This document shows, piece by piece, positions 10,446-21,780 of a DNA stretch of 64,000 nt (its first letter is position 1; each line of letters starts with the position of its first letter). Origin of the DNA: Kingdonia uniflora (Eukaryota > Streptophyta > Magnoliopsida > Ranunculales > Circaeasteraceae); assembly GCA_014058105.1 (NCBI GenBank), contig JACGCM010002657.1:496001-560000 (forward strand). Reading direction: 5' to 3'. Under the pieces are notes generated by a model, which worked only from the letters and a program-made list of their open reading frames with translations, was not told the origin of the DNA and ran no database searches. A program made the position numbers and the translations under genes.

Positions 10446-11349
10446 GTCTGGTATACGAGTATGCCACTTTAAAATGTTTGATCTACAAACCAATACAAAA
10501 GTTGGTCTTCCCAAGGTTTTTCATTTTGAATTTCTTCCTACGGTATTCGACGGCCTTCACGATCGCCCCCGAAGTTCCAATGATATTTAAATCATTTAAG
10601 TACACTGTAATGATGGAGAAACTAGTATTTATAATGAAAACGCTTTGACATACATGACTATTTGCAAAACCTTCAGCCTTCAAATATACAGTCAATCTGT
10701 TGTGCCATATGAACTCTAACTATTTCAAAGTGTATAGTAACTTATCCAATTTTATTACATAGGCACCCCATATGTCATGCTTTGATGCTTTCAGAAGCTT
10801 AAGCCCCTCAGGTAGCTTCATCTAAATATTCATATCTAATTTCCTATATAAATATGCAGTAATCACATCCAAAAGACACATGTCTATCTCGTTCTCAATG
10901 ACTAACAGACTGATCAAGTACAAAAATGTTATAACGTCTATAACTAGAGATTAGGTTTTATCGTAATCGATGCCAGGTCTTTGGGAAAAGCCTTGAGCAA
11001 CTAGTTTTACCTTGTACCCTAAAATATCTCCATGTTCCCTAAAATATCTGCATGTTCATTACGATTTTGAACTAATACCCATTTATACCCAATAGGATTG
11101 ATGGCATCATGCCTACAGGCTATTAGTCTAAGCACTTTCTGTCTAGCTAGCAAGCTGAGCTCCGCATTGATTACGACTTCCTACTCTGGCCAATCTGTAC
11201 AACTTCTACATTCATATGCAGTAAGAGGTTCTGGATCATCATCCTCGATGGGGAACACACAAGCAAAAGTGAATATTTTGTCGACTACTACCTTTGAATA
11301 ATCCCATATGGTGCATTAGAAATAAAGTTGATTGTGATCTCTCAATTAT
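10446..11349 (-). pseudogene. Ty1/copia reverse transcriptase fragment
   Basis: Minus-strand pieces read [46 protein letters not shown] (YVDD box decayed to YLND) and FKMKNLGKTNFCIGL. These are RVT_2 blocks of Ty1/copia elements. The fragment is cut on the left by the Tat copy 1 LTR and on the right by the chromovirus LTR. Its N-terminal continuation lies after 25842: joining at the ATTAT duplication restores the reading direction and the order of conserved blocks. Several stops make it non-functional. Confidence 0.85.
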
Positions 11350-13962
11350 TGTCACGCGCCAAAATCCAATAATCAGTAGCTAGACCAATTACTATCATTC
11401 AGGATGTGTAGGTCGGGGAATTCGACCGATTCGCCCCAACAAACAGCCGAGCCATAAACAAGTTTAGGCCCAGTCATTGACTATAGAAATATCATCAGAG
11501 TAAAGGAAATAAGGCAGAAGCAAAGATATATATATATATGTACAACTGAAAATGTAAATACAATATCCGATAAGACACAGTGTCAAAAGCTGAGAGCATA
11601 ATAGAAAATACAAAGACTGGAGTAGGAACAACAACTGTAACACCGGAACTAGCAGCTAAACTCTCAGCCAAACCCTACAACTGCTCTGCCTCTGAAAGTG
11701 GGGAACAAAGAGAGAGTGAGCAAAACCATGGCTCACTAATGCCCAACTAGGCTAAACAACCTACTAATATAACAAGTGCAGAGAAAGAGAAGTGGTGAAT
11801 GAGATAAGGAGTATTTAAAAGTGCAGTGATACATATAAGTGCAGAAAGGAGTAAGGAGTGAGTGAGGGAAAAGGAACAGAGATACATATACGTATGAAGT
11901 AATGCGATGAAGTGATGATGTGCAGATATGATATGGCGTGAGATGATTCTAGAATAATCCTAATCATTAATGTTTATGATGTTGTGAAATCAAGAACTAG
12001 ACCTTGAAATCAATGTATTGGGCTGATCAGCCGCTAATGCATAATAACCTTAACGAGACCTCAATTGGATACAATGGGTACGATTAGTAGTTTGTACGAC
12101 CAAGCTTGGGATTTATCACTTGATCAAAGTGTTCGGGGCTTTGCAACCCACGGAGCCGACGTCCGAACTTTATTTCACATTCCAAGGGATTTCAGCCTCA
12201 CAGAGGAATAAAATGGGCACCAATGGAAAATAGACTGATACCATCCCACACTCCCGGATGGGTGAATAGATATGTTAGTACCTATGCAAAACTCACCTAA
12301 CTATTTCAACCTGATGTAGGAATCCCAAATCCTATCGAGGGTTAGACGAGTGGAGCTTTGTTATATATCCTGACCCCGTTAAGTTAAAAGTATAAGAAAA
12401 ACCCACACTGAAAACAGATCCCAAGGATCAAAACACCACAGCCACCACCCGGCACCAATACATAGGATAGCCCCCTACCTCAGAGAAGTGTAGACAATCC
12501 TAAGCCAGCAGCCACAACCTGGCCAGCACACACGTAGGATAACCACCTGCCTCAGAGGATGGCAAACAATCCTAGCACAGATGCAAAAAGTGACTAATTG
12601 ACCAATCACAGCATCCAACAATATCAGTCTCGAAAAGACTGGAATACAACAGTCAAGTACAACCCACAAGAATACCCCACAAATGCACAGCTTCCTAAAA
12701 GACAAAAGGGAACACACCCTACATGCCTAACTATAGGAAACGACAGCCCTGAATCAACAGCTATAATAGACAGAACAATAATATAGCCTAAACCCAATCA
12801 CAAGCACCTCAATGCCAAATGCATACTCTAACTAACTCAAGTTAAACTAGTATAGAAATTTAGAAATGACGGGACACTCGCCTGAGAAAAGATAACCCGC
12901 AAATTCACCATCCGACTGGTTAACCCAACCTCAACCTCCACAACCAACAACAATCACACCAACGAAAACAACCCAACACCTGCAAAAAATCACAACTCTA
13001 ATCCTCAACAAAGCCCCCAATCATAAACCTTAAGGTAACAAGGATTCCACCAAAGCCACAAACGAAGCAAACACAAGGAAAAGGATAGAGGAATTGCTCA
13101 CCGGAGAAGTGGCGAGATCAAACCCAACAATCAATTGTAAAAAAGGAGCGAGAGAGAGGAAGATTCCAATTAGGAGAGTGAGTAAGAGAGTGAGGAGAGA
13201 AATGAAAAGGAAATGGGTAATTAAAACCCTAAGATCCCACACTCCACTCGAGGCGATCCTACGTCCAAGAAGCGCGAAGAAAGACCCAACCTGGTCATTC
13301 AAATTCTCCTCTGCTCGAATAGAATATGTTTCTATTTGAACAAAACAAAGCAGGAAGGATTATATTCGAACAGGAAAAGGCTTGTTCGAATAAAATAGAA
13401 TAGATAGAAATCTATTCGAGCAGAAAAAATGTTGTTCGAATAGAAATGATTAGATGGAAATATATTCGAACGGAACAAGGTTTGTTCGAATAGAATGAAC
13501 CAGATTGAAATGTATTTGAACAGAGTCAAGTTCGTTCGAATAGAATGAACCAGATAAGGATCTATTTGAACAGAAAGAGGTCTGTTCGAATAGAAAGAGC
13601 AAAAACTGAACAAAAGATTCCGCAACGGAAAACTTCAAGAAAAGCTCAGAAAACCATTAATCCCTCCCGGATCACACCACACCACAATCACAACAACAAC
13701 ATCAACAATCACAGCCCCTCCACCAACCCAATCACGGGCTCCCAAACACAACTCACGGGCTCCCAAACACAACTCACCTTCTCTGCTAATAATCACCAAA
13801 ACGACCGAATCACAAAAAAGTAGAAAAGCACAGAACTTGATAAGAGGAAGGAAATGCAGATACAGAAAGTGATGATACATGATGTATGGTATAAATATGG
13901 ATGCGTGATGCATAATGATAAGTAAAATAGAATAAAATAAAATAAAAATCTGGGACACTATA
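11350..13962 (-). repeat. 3' LTR of the chromovirus (left, 2613 bp)
   Basis: It starts TGTCACGCGCC and ends GGGACACTATA (terminal CA decayed to TA). It aligns with 18776-20943 plus 25384-25837, with roughly one difference per ten bases by eye. Inside are a ~68-bp duplicated segment (about 12437-12573), a TTCGAA array and, on the minus strand, a decayed TATA region near 13215-13230. There is no coding content. Confidence 0.9.
13314..13595 (-). repeat. 50-bp array of paired TTCGAA palindromes in left LTR
   Basis: TTCGAA or one-base variants start at 13314, 13335, 13365, 13385, 13415, 13435, 13465, 13485, 13515, 13535, 13565 and 13585. The spacing alternates 20 and 30 bp, giving six 50-bp units. 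Read in the element's direction it lies roughly 100-380 bp upstream of the TATA region. Confidence 0.85.
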
Positions 13963-13975
13963 TTCTACCCTCCTA
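13963..13975 (-). other. Polypurine tract of the chromovirus
   Basis: The minus strand reads TTAGGAGGGTAGAA directly before the 3' LTR, the expected place for plus-strand priming. Confidence 0.7.
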
Positions 13976-14021
13976 AAAAGAAATTTCTCCCCGAAATTCC
14001 CCAACCCAAAATCCACATACC

Positions 14022-15240
14022 TCAACTAGAGAACAAATGAGGATAACAGCCTTTCACGTCCGCCTTTATCTCCTAAGCAGTCTCACTAGGGTCATGGTGA
14101 GTCCACTAGACCTTCACAAATGGAATATCCTTGCCGCGAAGAATCTTCTCTTGTCGGTAAAAAATACACACTGGATGCTCTATATACGAGGCATCTCCCT
14201 GAACCTCTAGGTGTTTCCAATCAATCACGTGAGTAGGATCCTGTTCATTCTTCCTGAGCATCGATACATGAAATTCATCGTGAACATGACTCAGCTGCTG
14301 CAACAATGCCAAACGGTAAGCTAACTCTCCAACTCGGGCAAGAATCTCAAAAGGTCTAATAAATCTCAGAGCCAACTTTCCTTTCTTACTGAAATGCATC
14401 ACGTCCTTCATCGGTAAAACCTTCTGTAAAACATGATCACCAATCTTGAACTCTAATGGTCTCCTGCGAGTGTCTGCATAACTCTTCTGTCGGCTCAGTG
14501 CTGTACATAATGGATATCTGATAATAGTAACTGCCTTAGTAGTCTCACAAACCAAGTCTGGCCCCAGTAAACTCTGCTCACCAACCTCTACCCAACTCAG
14601 CGGTGATTTGTGCGGTCTACCATATAAAGCCTCATAAGGTACCATCCAGATGCTCGACTGAAAGTTGATGCTATACACGAACTCCGCCCAAGGTAAGTAC
14701 TCGACCCAGCTACCCTTGAAGTCCAAAACACAAGCCCTAAGTATATCCTCTAGAATCTGGTTAACTCTCTCTGTCTGACCATCGGTCCGGGGGTGAAATG
14801 CTGTGCTAAAATCTATTCTGGTATCCATAGCTCGTTGAAAACTCATCTAAAAGTTATCGGTAAATCTGGCATCTTGATCTGATACAATAGGCACCAGAAG
14901 CCCGTGTAAACGCACTATCTCTCTCACATATAATCTGCTCAACTCGTCAACCGTCAAAGTTTTGCGAACCAGAATTAAATGTGTCAATTTAGTCAATCGG
15001 TCTACAATTACCCAAATAGAATCGGGGTTCTTCTTCGTCTGCGATAAACCCAAAATGAAGTCTATCATCACGTGCTCCCATTTCTACTCTGGAATAGGTA
15101 AAGGTTTAAGCTGCCTTGCCAGTTTCTGATGCTCGACCTTCACCTGCTGACATGTAAGACACTTGGAAATGAACCCTGCTATCTCGCGCTTTATGTTGTC
15201 CCACCAATAATGTCTCTTCAGGTCCTAGTACATCTTTGTA
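14022..15240 (-). pseudogene. Integrase plus chromodomain of the chromovirus
   Basis: Minus-strand blocks in order: a degraded zinc-binding region, DFILGLSQTKKNPDSIWVIV with the first catalytic Asp in VIVDRLTK, the second in VSDQDARFT, and the Glu in the DGQTERVNQILEDILRAC block. Then come ALYGRPHKSPLSW, a GPFEILARVG-like GPY/F module, and a chromodomain with RQEKILRGKDIPFVKV then YPHLF before TGA at 14022-14024. The Asp-Asp-Glu triad looks kept. Frame breaks at 14846, in the chromodomain (stop near 14108) and in the zinc region make it inactive. The chromodomain is thought to steer insertion to heterochromatin in this lineage. Confidence 0.9.
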
Positions 15241-15448
15241 CTTCCTAGGTGAATAGTATACCTCGAACCATGAGCCTCACTCAAAATCTCATGCTTCATC
15301 ACCTCTAAATCTGGCATGCATAATCTGCCTCTGTACCTAATACCACTATTTGAACTAACCGTCTAATCTGGTCTGCTAACGCCTGAGCCCAAGATTGTAA
15401 TCTAGCATCTTGCTGCTGAGCCTCTATAATTCGAGAAATCAATGAAGG

Positions 15449-17000
15449 CTACACTCTCAAATTAACGATAAAACCACCCGTACCCCGTAAACATAAACTC
15501 AGCCTGGAATCTGCCACATCGCGAAGCATCAACCACTCATGAATCATCAGACGTGCAAGAAATCCCCTAGGAAAATAGATTAAAGCGTCAGCCACCACAT
15601 TTGCCTTCCCTGGGTGATACTGCAAGTCGACGTTATAGTCTTTCAGAAATTCCATCCATCTGTGCTGCTTCATATTCAACTCTTTCTGCGAGAAAAGGTA
15701 TCTCAAACTCTTGTGATCCGGAAAGAGCTCGAACCTCTCTCTGTAAAGATAATGTTGCCAAATCTTCAATGTAAATACCACCGCTGCCAACTCAAGGTCA
15801 TGAGTAGGATAGTTTCTCTCATGCACCTTAAGTTTTCTTGAAGCATAAGCCACAACCTTTCCCTCTTGCATCAATATACAACCAAGTCTGCTGAGCAAAG
15901 CATCGCTGTAAACCATATACTTCTGAACGCTAGAAGGAACATTAAGAACATGAGCTATAGTAAATCTCTTCTTCAATTCTGCGAAGGCCAAATCACACTT
16001 GTCATCCTCAATGAATCTAACATCCTTATGTGTCAAACGAGTCGAAGGAGCTACAATCCGCCAAAAGCCCTCGATGAATCTGCAGTAATAACCGGCTAAT
16101 CCCAAAAAGCTGCGAATCTCTGTAACATTAGTAGGCTGCGCCCAATCTGTAACTGCCTCAACCCTCGATGGATCAACCACAATACCATCTTTGGATACAA
16201 CGTGCCCTAGGAATTTCACCCCTTTCTGCCAAAAATCACATTTCTCAAATTTTGCAAACAACTTGTTCTCTCTCAAGGTTTGTAAAGCAATCTTCAAGTG
16301 TTTTTCGTGCTCAGCCTTGGTCTTCAAATAAATTAGAAAGTTATCCACGAACACAATAATGAATCGGTCTAGAAAAGGATGGAAAACTTTGTTCATCAAA
16401 TCCATAAAAGCTGCAGGAGTATTCGTCAATCCAAACGGAATAATATGAAACTCATAGTGCCCGTAACGAGTCTGAAATGCTGTCTTTGAAACATCCTCCT
16501 TCTAGATCCTCAACTGATGGTAACCTGATCTGAGATCAATCTTCATAAAGGACTACACTCCCCGAAGCTGGTCAAACAAGTCCTCGATCCTAGGTAAAAG
16601 ATATTTGTTCTTGATCGTGACTTTGTTTAACTCGCGGTAATTAATACACAGACGCATCGGCCCATCCTTCTTCTTCGCAAACAATACTAGAGCTCCCTAC
16701 GGTGAAGTACTTAGCCAGATAAACTTCAGCTCCATCAACACAAAAATCTGATCATATAACTCTTTCAGCTCAACAGGTGCCAAAAGATACGGAGCCTTAG
16801 AAATCGGAGCTATACCCGGGAAAAGATCAATACTGAAATCAATCTCCCTCGCCGGAGGCAAACCAGGAATCTTCTAGAAAACATCAGAAAAGTCACACAC
16901 CACCGGAATGGAACTAACATCAGCGATAGAGGATTATAACTCCAAGAACACCAACAAAGCATCTCCTGACTGCGCAGGTTCTGAACTAGTAAACACAAAT
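15449..17000 (-). pseudogene. Reverse transcriptase and RNase H of the chromovirus
   Basis: Blocks: [89 protein letters not shown] (catalytic YVDD changed to FVDN), [12 protein letters not shown] and ADWAQP-like [12 protein letters not shown]. RNase H follows with [34 protein letters not shown] and [11 protein letters not shown], where the usual TDH is PDH. A 326-codon frame covers the second half of RT and RNase H. Stops at about 16430-16560 split the first half. Loss of the second YVDD Asp would itself abolish activity. Confidence 0.92.
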
Positions 17001-17071
17001 CGCTTCTCACCAGGAATATTGAAAGTAGTTGTCTTCTCAAAGCAATCTAAAGTGACTCGATGCGTCGACAA

Positions 17072-17392
17072 TCAGTCCATACCCAGGATAATGTCAAACT
17101 CCTGCATCGATAATACTAACAAGTCTGCTAAAAGGATATGAGCACAATCAACAATGGGGAAATCTCTACAAGTACAAGAAATAGAAATCGAAGAATCAAG
17201 AGGAGTACCCCCAAAAAACTCATCAAGCAATAAAGAAGACTCAAAACCAATAATACAGAGGAATGCATATGCTATGAATAAATGCGATGCACCAGAATCA
17301 AAAATAACACGAGTGGGCGAATAAGAAATATGGATCATACCTTCCACTGTAGGTTGAGCAGCATGAACACCTCGCCTCCCAGCTGTGTACAT
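17072..17392 (-). pseudogene. Aspartic protease of the chromovirus
   Basis: The catalytic loop VIFDSGASHLFI is intact at about 17270-17305, and the C-terminal FDIILGMDWL block that joins to RT follows. It processes the Gag-Pol polyprotein. The 106-codon frame is open, but its links to gag and RT are broken. Confidence 0.88.
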
Positions 17393-17599
17393 CTTCCCCT
17401 TCCCGTGGCCCTGACCCTGTCCCTGCTGCTGAGTTAGATGCTACTGTCTTTTCCCACCCAGAGGACCTGGAATAATCTGTCAACTCTGAGGACTCTGAAA
17501 CTACCTCTACTAAAACTGCTGAATCTGCTGCGGTCGCAGATGGTAACCAACGGGACCCCAAAACTGTCACAATGGCTGAGGACCTTTGTATGGCCTAAG

Positions 17600-18621
17600 A
17601 CAAAGCCTCTTAGAGTGCCCTTTCTCTCCGCAGTTCCAACACTCTCTAAAAGAAAACTGAGGTCTGCTGCAATGTTATCCTCCCATAACTCTACCTAGTG
17701 TACCATCAGTAATGCCCAACTTCTGCCTCTTCGGACTCGAGCTCTTATACTAACCTTGGACTGCCTTGCCCTTATCGGGTCTCTGATCCTGTCTCGCGTG
17801 GTTCCTCAAGTCCTTGGACTTGCGATCCTCTTCATCATTTTGTTCTATAGCCAAAGCTTTAGAGAGAACCTCTCGATAAGAACTATCCCCTGAAGCAATC
17901 AAGAACTTCCTAAAATATGGACGAAGACCCTTCAGAAATTTCATCTTGTGCTGGTCTTCATCCTGAACAATAAATGGAACATACCGAGAGAGTTCATTGA
18001 ATCGCTGATCGTACTGCAAGATACTCATATCACCCTGCTCAAGCATATAGAACTCTGAGATATACATATCCCTATAACTCTGTGGGAAATACTGCTTAAA
18101 GAATTGGTCCTAAAAGGATGCCCAAAGTATAGGAGTCTCTACGATGGTCCTCTTGGAGGTATCCCACCAGTGATCTGCCTCACCCTGCAACAGATAGGTA
18201 GCAAGTGTCACCCTCTGATCCTCTGGACACATTATCGCATTCAAGGTCTTCTCCATAGACTTGAACCATGTATCTGCCTTTGACGGTACCGTAGTGCCAG
18301 AAAATGTCGGATGCTTGATTTCTGAAGCTGTTCTAAATAGCCACAATCTCTGACCGCTGGGCTCCTGGCCTATTGAAAATAAGCTTTGAAACTCTCCATA
18401 AACTGTCTCATATCCGCTAAAATACCAGGAACAACTAGAGAAGATGAAGTACCAGGCTACTCTGGAACTACAGGAGTTGGAGGAACACCCTGATCAATCG
18501 GGACAGACCCCAAACTCTCCAGACTGGGCACTGGCTCATCAGCAAGTACAGCACTATGCAAACTTCTACGGCCACAGCCTACTGTGGGACCTCTGCCTCA
18601 GCCTCTGTTACCTCTAGCCAT
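17600..18621 (-). pseudogene. gag of the chromovirus with zinc knuckle
   Basis: The start ATG (18621) begins MARGNRG, followed by a Gly/Arg-rich lead. The capsid-like domain has FSGTTVPSKADTWFKSMEK, YLLQGEADHWWDTSKR and FKQYFPQSYRDMYISEFYML, then LEQGDMSILQYDQRFNELSR. A CCHC knuckle CWNCGEKGHSKRLC lies at 17600-17641 with the correct C-x2-C-x4-H-x4-C spacing. Stops interrupt the lead and the centre. Gag forms the virus-like particle and packages RNA. Confidence 0.88.
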
Positions 18622-18753
18622 CTATACGAATAAAGACACAAAACTCTGGAATGGAGAAATATGATAAAATACGTAAAACTGAAAGGAATCAATCCTAACT
18701 CTATCTAAAATGATTACTCGTTATCTGATTGCTAGTACAGTGATTGGAATCAT

Positions 18754-18771
18754 CCAACAACTCTGATACCA
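18754..18771 (-). other. Primer-binding site of the chromovirus (initiator-Met type)
   Basis: The minus strand reads TGGTATCAGAGTTGTTGG, five bases inside the 5' LTR end. The first eleven bases match the usual plant tRNA-iMet complement TGGTATCAGAGC. Confidence 0.82.
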
Positions 18772-18949
18772 AGTCTGTCACGCCCCAAAATCTAACAATC
18801 GGTAGCTAGACCAATTACTATCATTCGAGATGTACAGGTCGAAGAATCTAACCAATTTTCTCCTACAAACAACCAAGCTATATAAAAGTTCAGGCTCAGT
18901 CATTGACTATAACAATATTATCAGAGTAAATGAAATATAGTGGAAGCAA

Positions 18950-18951
<2 letters not shown>

Positions 18952-18989
<38 letters not shown>
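18952..18989. repeat. (TA)n microsatellite in chromovirus LTR
   Basis: About 19 TA units. The left LTR has only five or so at the equivalent place (11528-11540), so it expanded after insertion. Confidence 0.9.
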
Positions 18990-18994
<5 letters not shown>

Positions 18995-20764
18995 ACTGAA
19001 AATGTAAATACATTATCTAATAACACATAGAGTCAAAAGCTGAGAACATACAAGAAAATATTAAAATCGGAGCAGGAATAGCAACTGCAACACCAGAACC
19101 AATTGTTGAACTCTCAGCCAAACCCTGCAACTACTCTGCCTCAGAAAGGGGGGAACAAAGCAAAAGTGAGAAAAACCACGGCTCACTAATGCCCAACCAG
19201 GCTAAACAACCTACTAATATAACAAGTGCAGAGAAAGAGAAGAGGTGAATGAGATAAGGAGTGTTTAAAAGTACAGTAATACATATAAGTGCAGAAAGGA
19301 GTAAGGAGTGGATGAGTGTAAAGGAACAGAGATACATATATGTATGAAGTAATGTGATGAAGTGATGATGTGCTGATATGATATGGCGTGAGATGATTCT
19401 AGAATAATCCTAATCATGAATGTTTATTCTGTTATGAAATCAAGGACAAGGCTCTAGAAATTAATGTATTTGGCTGATCAGCCGCTAATGCATAATAACT
19501 TTAACGAGACCTTAATTGGATACCATGGGTATGATTAGTAGCAAGCTCGACCAAGGTTTGGATTTATTACTTGATCAAAGTGTGTCGGGCTTTGCAACCT
19601 ACGGAGCCATCGTCCAAACTTTATTTCACATTCTAAGGGATTTTAACCTCACGGAGGAATAAGATGGGTACCAAAGGAAAACTTACTCTTACCATCCCAC
19701 ACTCTCGGATGGGTGAATAGATATGATAGTACCTGTCCCAAGCTCACCTACTTATTTTAACCCGATGATGGAATCCCAAATCCTATCGAGGGTTAGACGA
19801 GTAGATCTTTGTAATGTATCCTGACCCCGCAAAGTTAAAAGTATAAGAAAAACAAATGCAGAAAACAGATCCCATAGATCAAAACACCACAGCCGCCACC
19901 CGGCCAACATACATAAGATAACCCCCTGCCTCAGAGAAAGGCAGACAATCCTAACCCAACAGCCACAACCTGGCCAACATATACGTAGGATAACCACCTG
20001 CCTCAGTAGATGGCAAATAATCCTAGCACAGATGTAAACAATGACTAATTGACTAATCATAGCATCCAACAATATCAGTCTCTACAAGACTTGAATACTG
20101 CAGTCAAATACACACCACAAGAATACCCTACAAATGTACAACTTCCTAAAAGACAAATGGGAACATACCCTACAAGCATAACCATAGGAAACAACAACCC
20201 TGAATCAATAACTACAACAGATGGAACAATAATATAGTCTAAAACCAATCGCAAACCCCTTAATGCCAAATGCATACTATAACTAACTCAAGTTAAACTA
20301 TTATAGAAATTTAGCAATGAACGGATACTCGCCTGAGAAAAGATAACCAGCAAATCCACCAATCGACAGGTTAACCCGACCTTAACCTCTATAGCCAACA
20401 ACAATCACACCAGCGCTAACAGCCCAACACCTGCAAGAAATCAGAAATCCAATCCTCAACAAAACCCCCAATCACAAACCTTAAGATCACAAGGGTTCCA
20501 CCAAAGCCATAAAAAAATCAAACACAAGGAAAGGGATAGAGGAATTACTCACCGGAGAAGTGGCGAGATCAATCCCAATAATCGATCGCATACGAGGAGC
20601 GAGAGAGAGGAAGATTCCAATTAGGAGAGTGAGTGAGAGAGTGAGGAGGGAAATGAAAAGGAAATGGGTAATTAAAACCCTAAGATCCCCCACTCTACTC
20701 GAGGCGATCCTACGGTCAAGAATCACAAAGTTAGACCCAACCTGGTCGTTCAAACACTCATCTG

Positions 20765-20943
20765 TTCGAATATAATATGTTTCTATTCAAACAAAATAAA
20801 GCAGGAAGGATTGTATTCGAACAGGAAAAAGCTTGATCGAATAAAATGGAATAGATAGAAATCTATTCGAACAAAAAAGATGTTGTTCGAATAGAAATGA
20901 TTAGATGGAAATATATTCGAGCAGAACAAGGTTTGTTCGAATA
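20765..20943 (-). repeat. TTCGAA array of right LTR, interrupted at its end
   Basis: TTCGAA or near variants start at 20765, 20786, 20816, 20836, 20866, 20886, 20916 and 20936, again alternating 20 and 30 bp. The array resumes after 25383. The nested solo LTR inserted right after a TTCGAATA sequence. Confidence 0.85.
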
Positions 20944-21321
20944 TGTAATGTCCCAAATTTTTGGGTTATTTTTTATTATTATTATTTAGTATTATTATTA
21001 TTATTCCTATTTGTTATTCGTTATGCTTCCGTGTTATTTATAATTGTCAGGTTTGATGTTAGATTCTTTTTTTAGGTAGTTCCGGTGGTTCTGGTGGTTT
21101 CGGAGGTTTAGGGGAGGAGGTGTTTGTGTTATGGTTTGGGGAGCCCGTGGTTGGCTTGGTGGAGGTGTGATGTTGCCTGTGGTTGTGGTGTTGCGTGATC
21201 TCAGAGGATCCTAGGTTAGATTTGGGTTTCCTTGATGCTTTCCCTCCTATCTGGCTTTGTCGGATTCCTCCCATCCATTTCTTCCTTTCTGTCCTTTTTT
21301 TTCCAGAAAAGAGTCTCTCTG

Positions 21322-21524
21322 TTCGAATAGAACTTTTCCTATTCGAATAGAACCTTTTTATATTTGAATACATGCCTCCCTGACTAATTTTATTCGAATA
21401 GAACCTTTTCTATTCGAATAGGATTCTTCGGTGAATAGTGTTTTCTGCGCTGATTTATTTTATTCGAACATGATAGTTTCTGTTCGAATAACTTTTGCTT
21501 TCTGTTCGAGCAACTTCTGTTCGA
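21322..21524 (+). repeat. TTCGAA array of the solo LTR
   Basis: TTCGAA or variants start at 21322, 21342, 21363, 21392, 21412, 21462, 21483, 21503 and 21519. Most spacing is 20-21, 29-30 or 50 bp, as in the host LTR. The array ends 90 bp upstream of the TATA box. Confidence 0.82.
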
Positions 21525-21613
21525 ACAGAGGTATGTTTTTGCGACTAGTTGGGTCTTACCTCACGTTTCTCGGCCGTTGGTTTGCCTCGATATGTGTGTT
21601 GGCATTTTTTGGT

Positions 21614-21621
21614 TATATAAA
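21614..21621 (+). promoter_or_regulatory. TATA box of the solo LTR
   Basis: TATATAAA lies in GGTTATATAAACCC, followed about 30 bp later by a CT-rich stretch typical of plant transcription starts. The transcription start itself cannot be seen. Confidence 0.6.
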
Positions 21622-21735
21622 CCCATTTCATTTCACAATCTCTTCTCTCTTTCTTTCCCTAACCGAATCCTCTCCTCGCCTTGTTCGTCGAATTCAACCC
21701 GATTCTTCGCCGTTCCTCTCGGTGAGTAATTCCAC

Positions 21736-21745
21736 TTTTTTTTTT

Positions 21746-21777
<32 letters not shown>
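21736..21777. repeat. Poly(T)-(CT)n microsatellite
   Basis: Fifteen T are followed by about thirteen CT units, in the probable 5' transcribed part of the solo LTR. Confidence 0.9.

Positions 21778-21780
<3 letters not shown>

Noticed and set aside
13314..13595. GTTCGAAT as tRNA/SINE B-box (pol III promoter)
   Set aside because: The motif resembles the B-box, but there is no A-box at the right distance, no cloverleaf and no T-run terminator, and it repeats in a regular 50-bp array.
13314..13595. TTCGAA array as heat-shock elements
   Set aside because: Heat-shock elements need GAA and TTC separated by two bases; here they abut.
13332..13823. Overlapping ORFs rich in Phe/Arg/Asn across the TTCGAA array
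   Set aside because: They are open in several frames only because of the 50-bp repeat, and show no protein pattern.
15614..16359. Plus-strand ORFs of 62-77 codons
   Set aside because: Shadows of the minus-strand chromovirus RT/RNase H.
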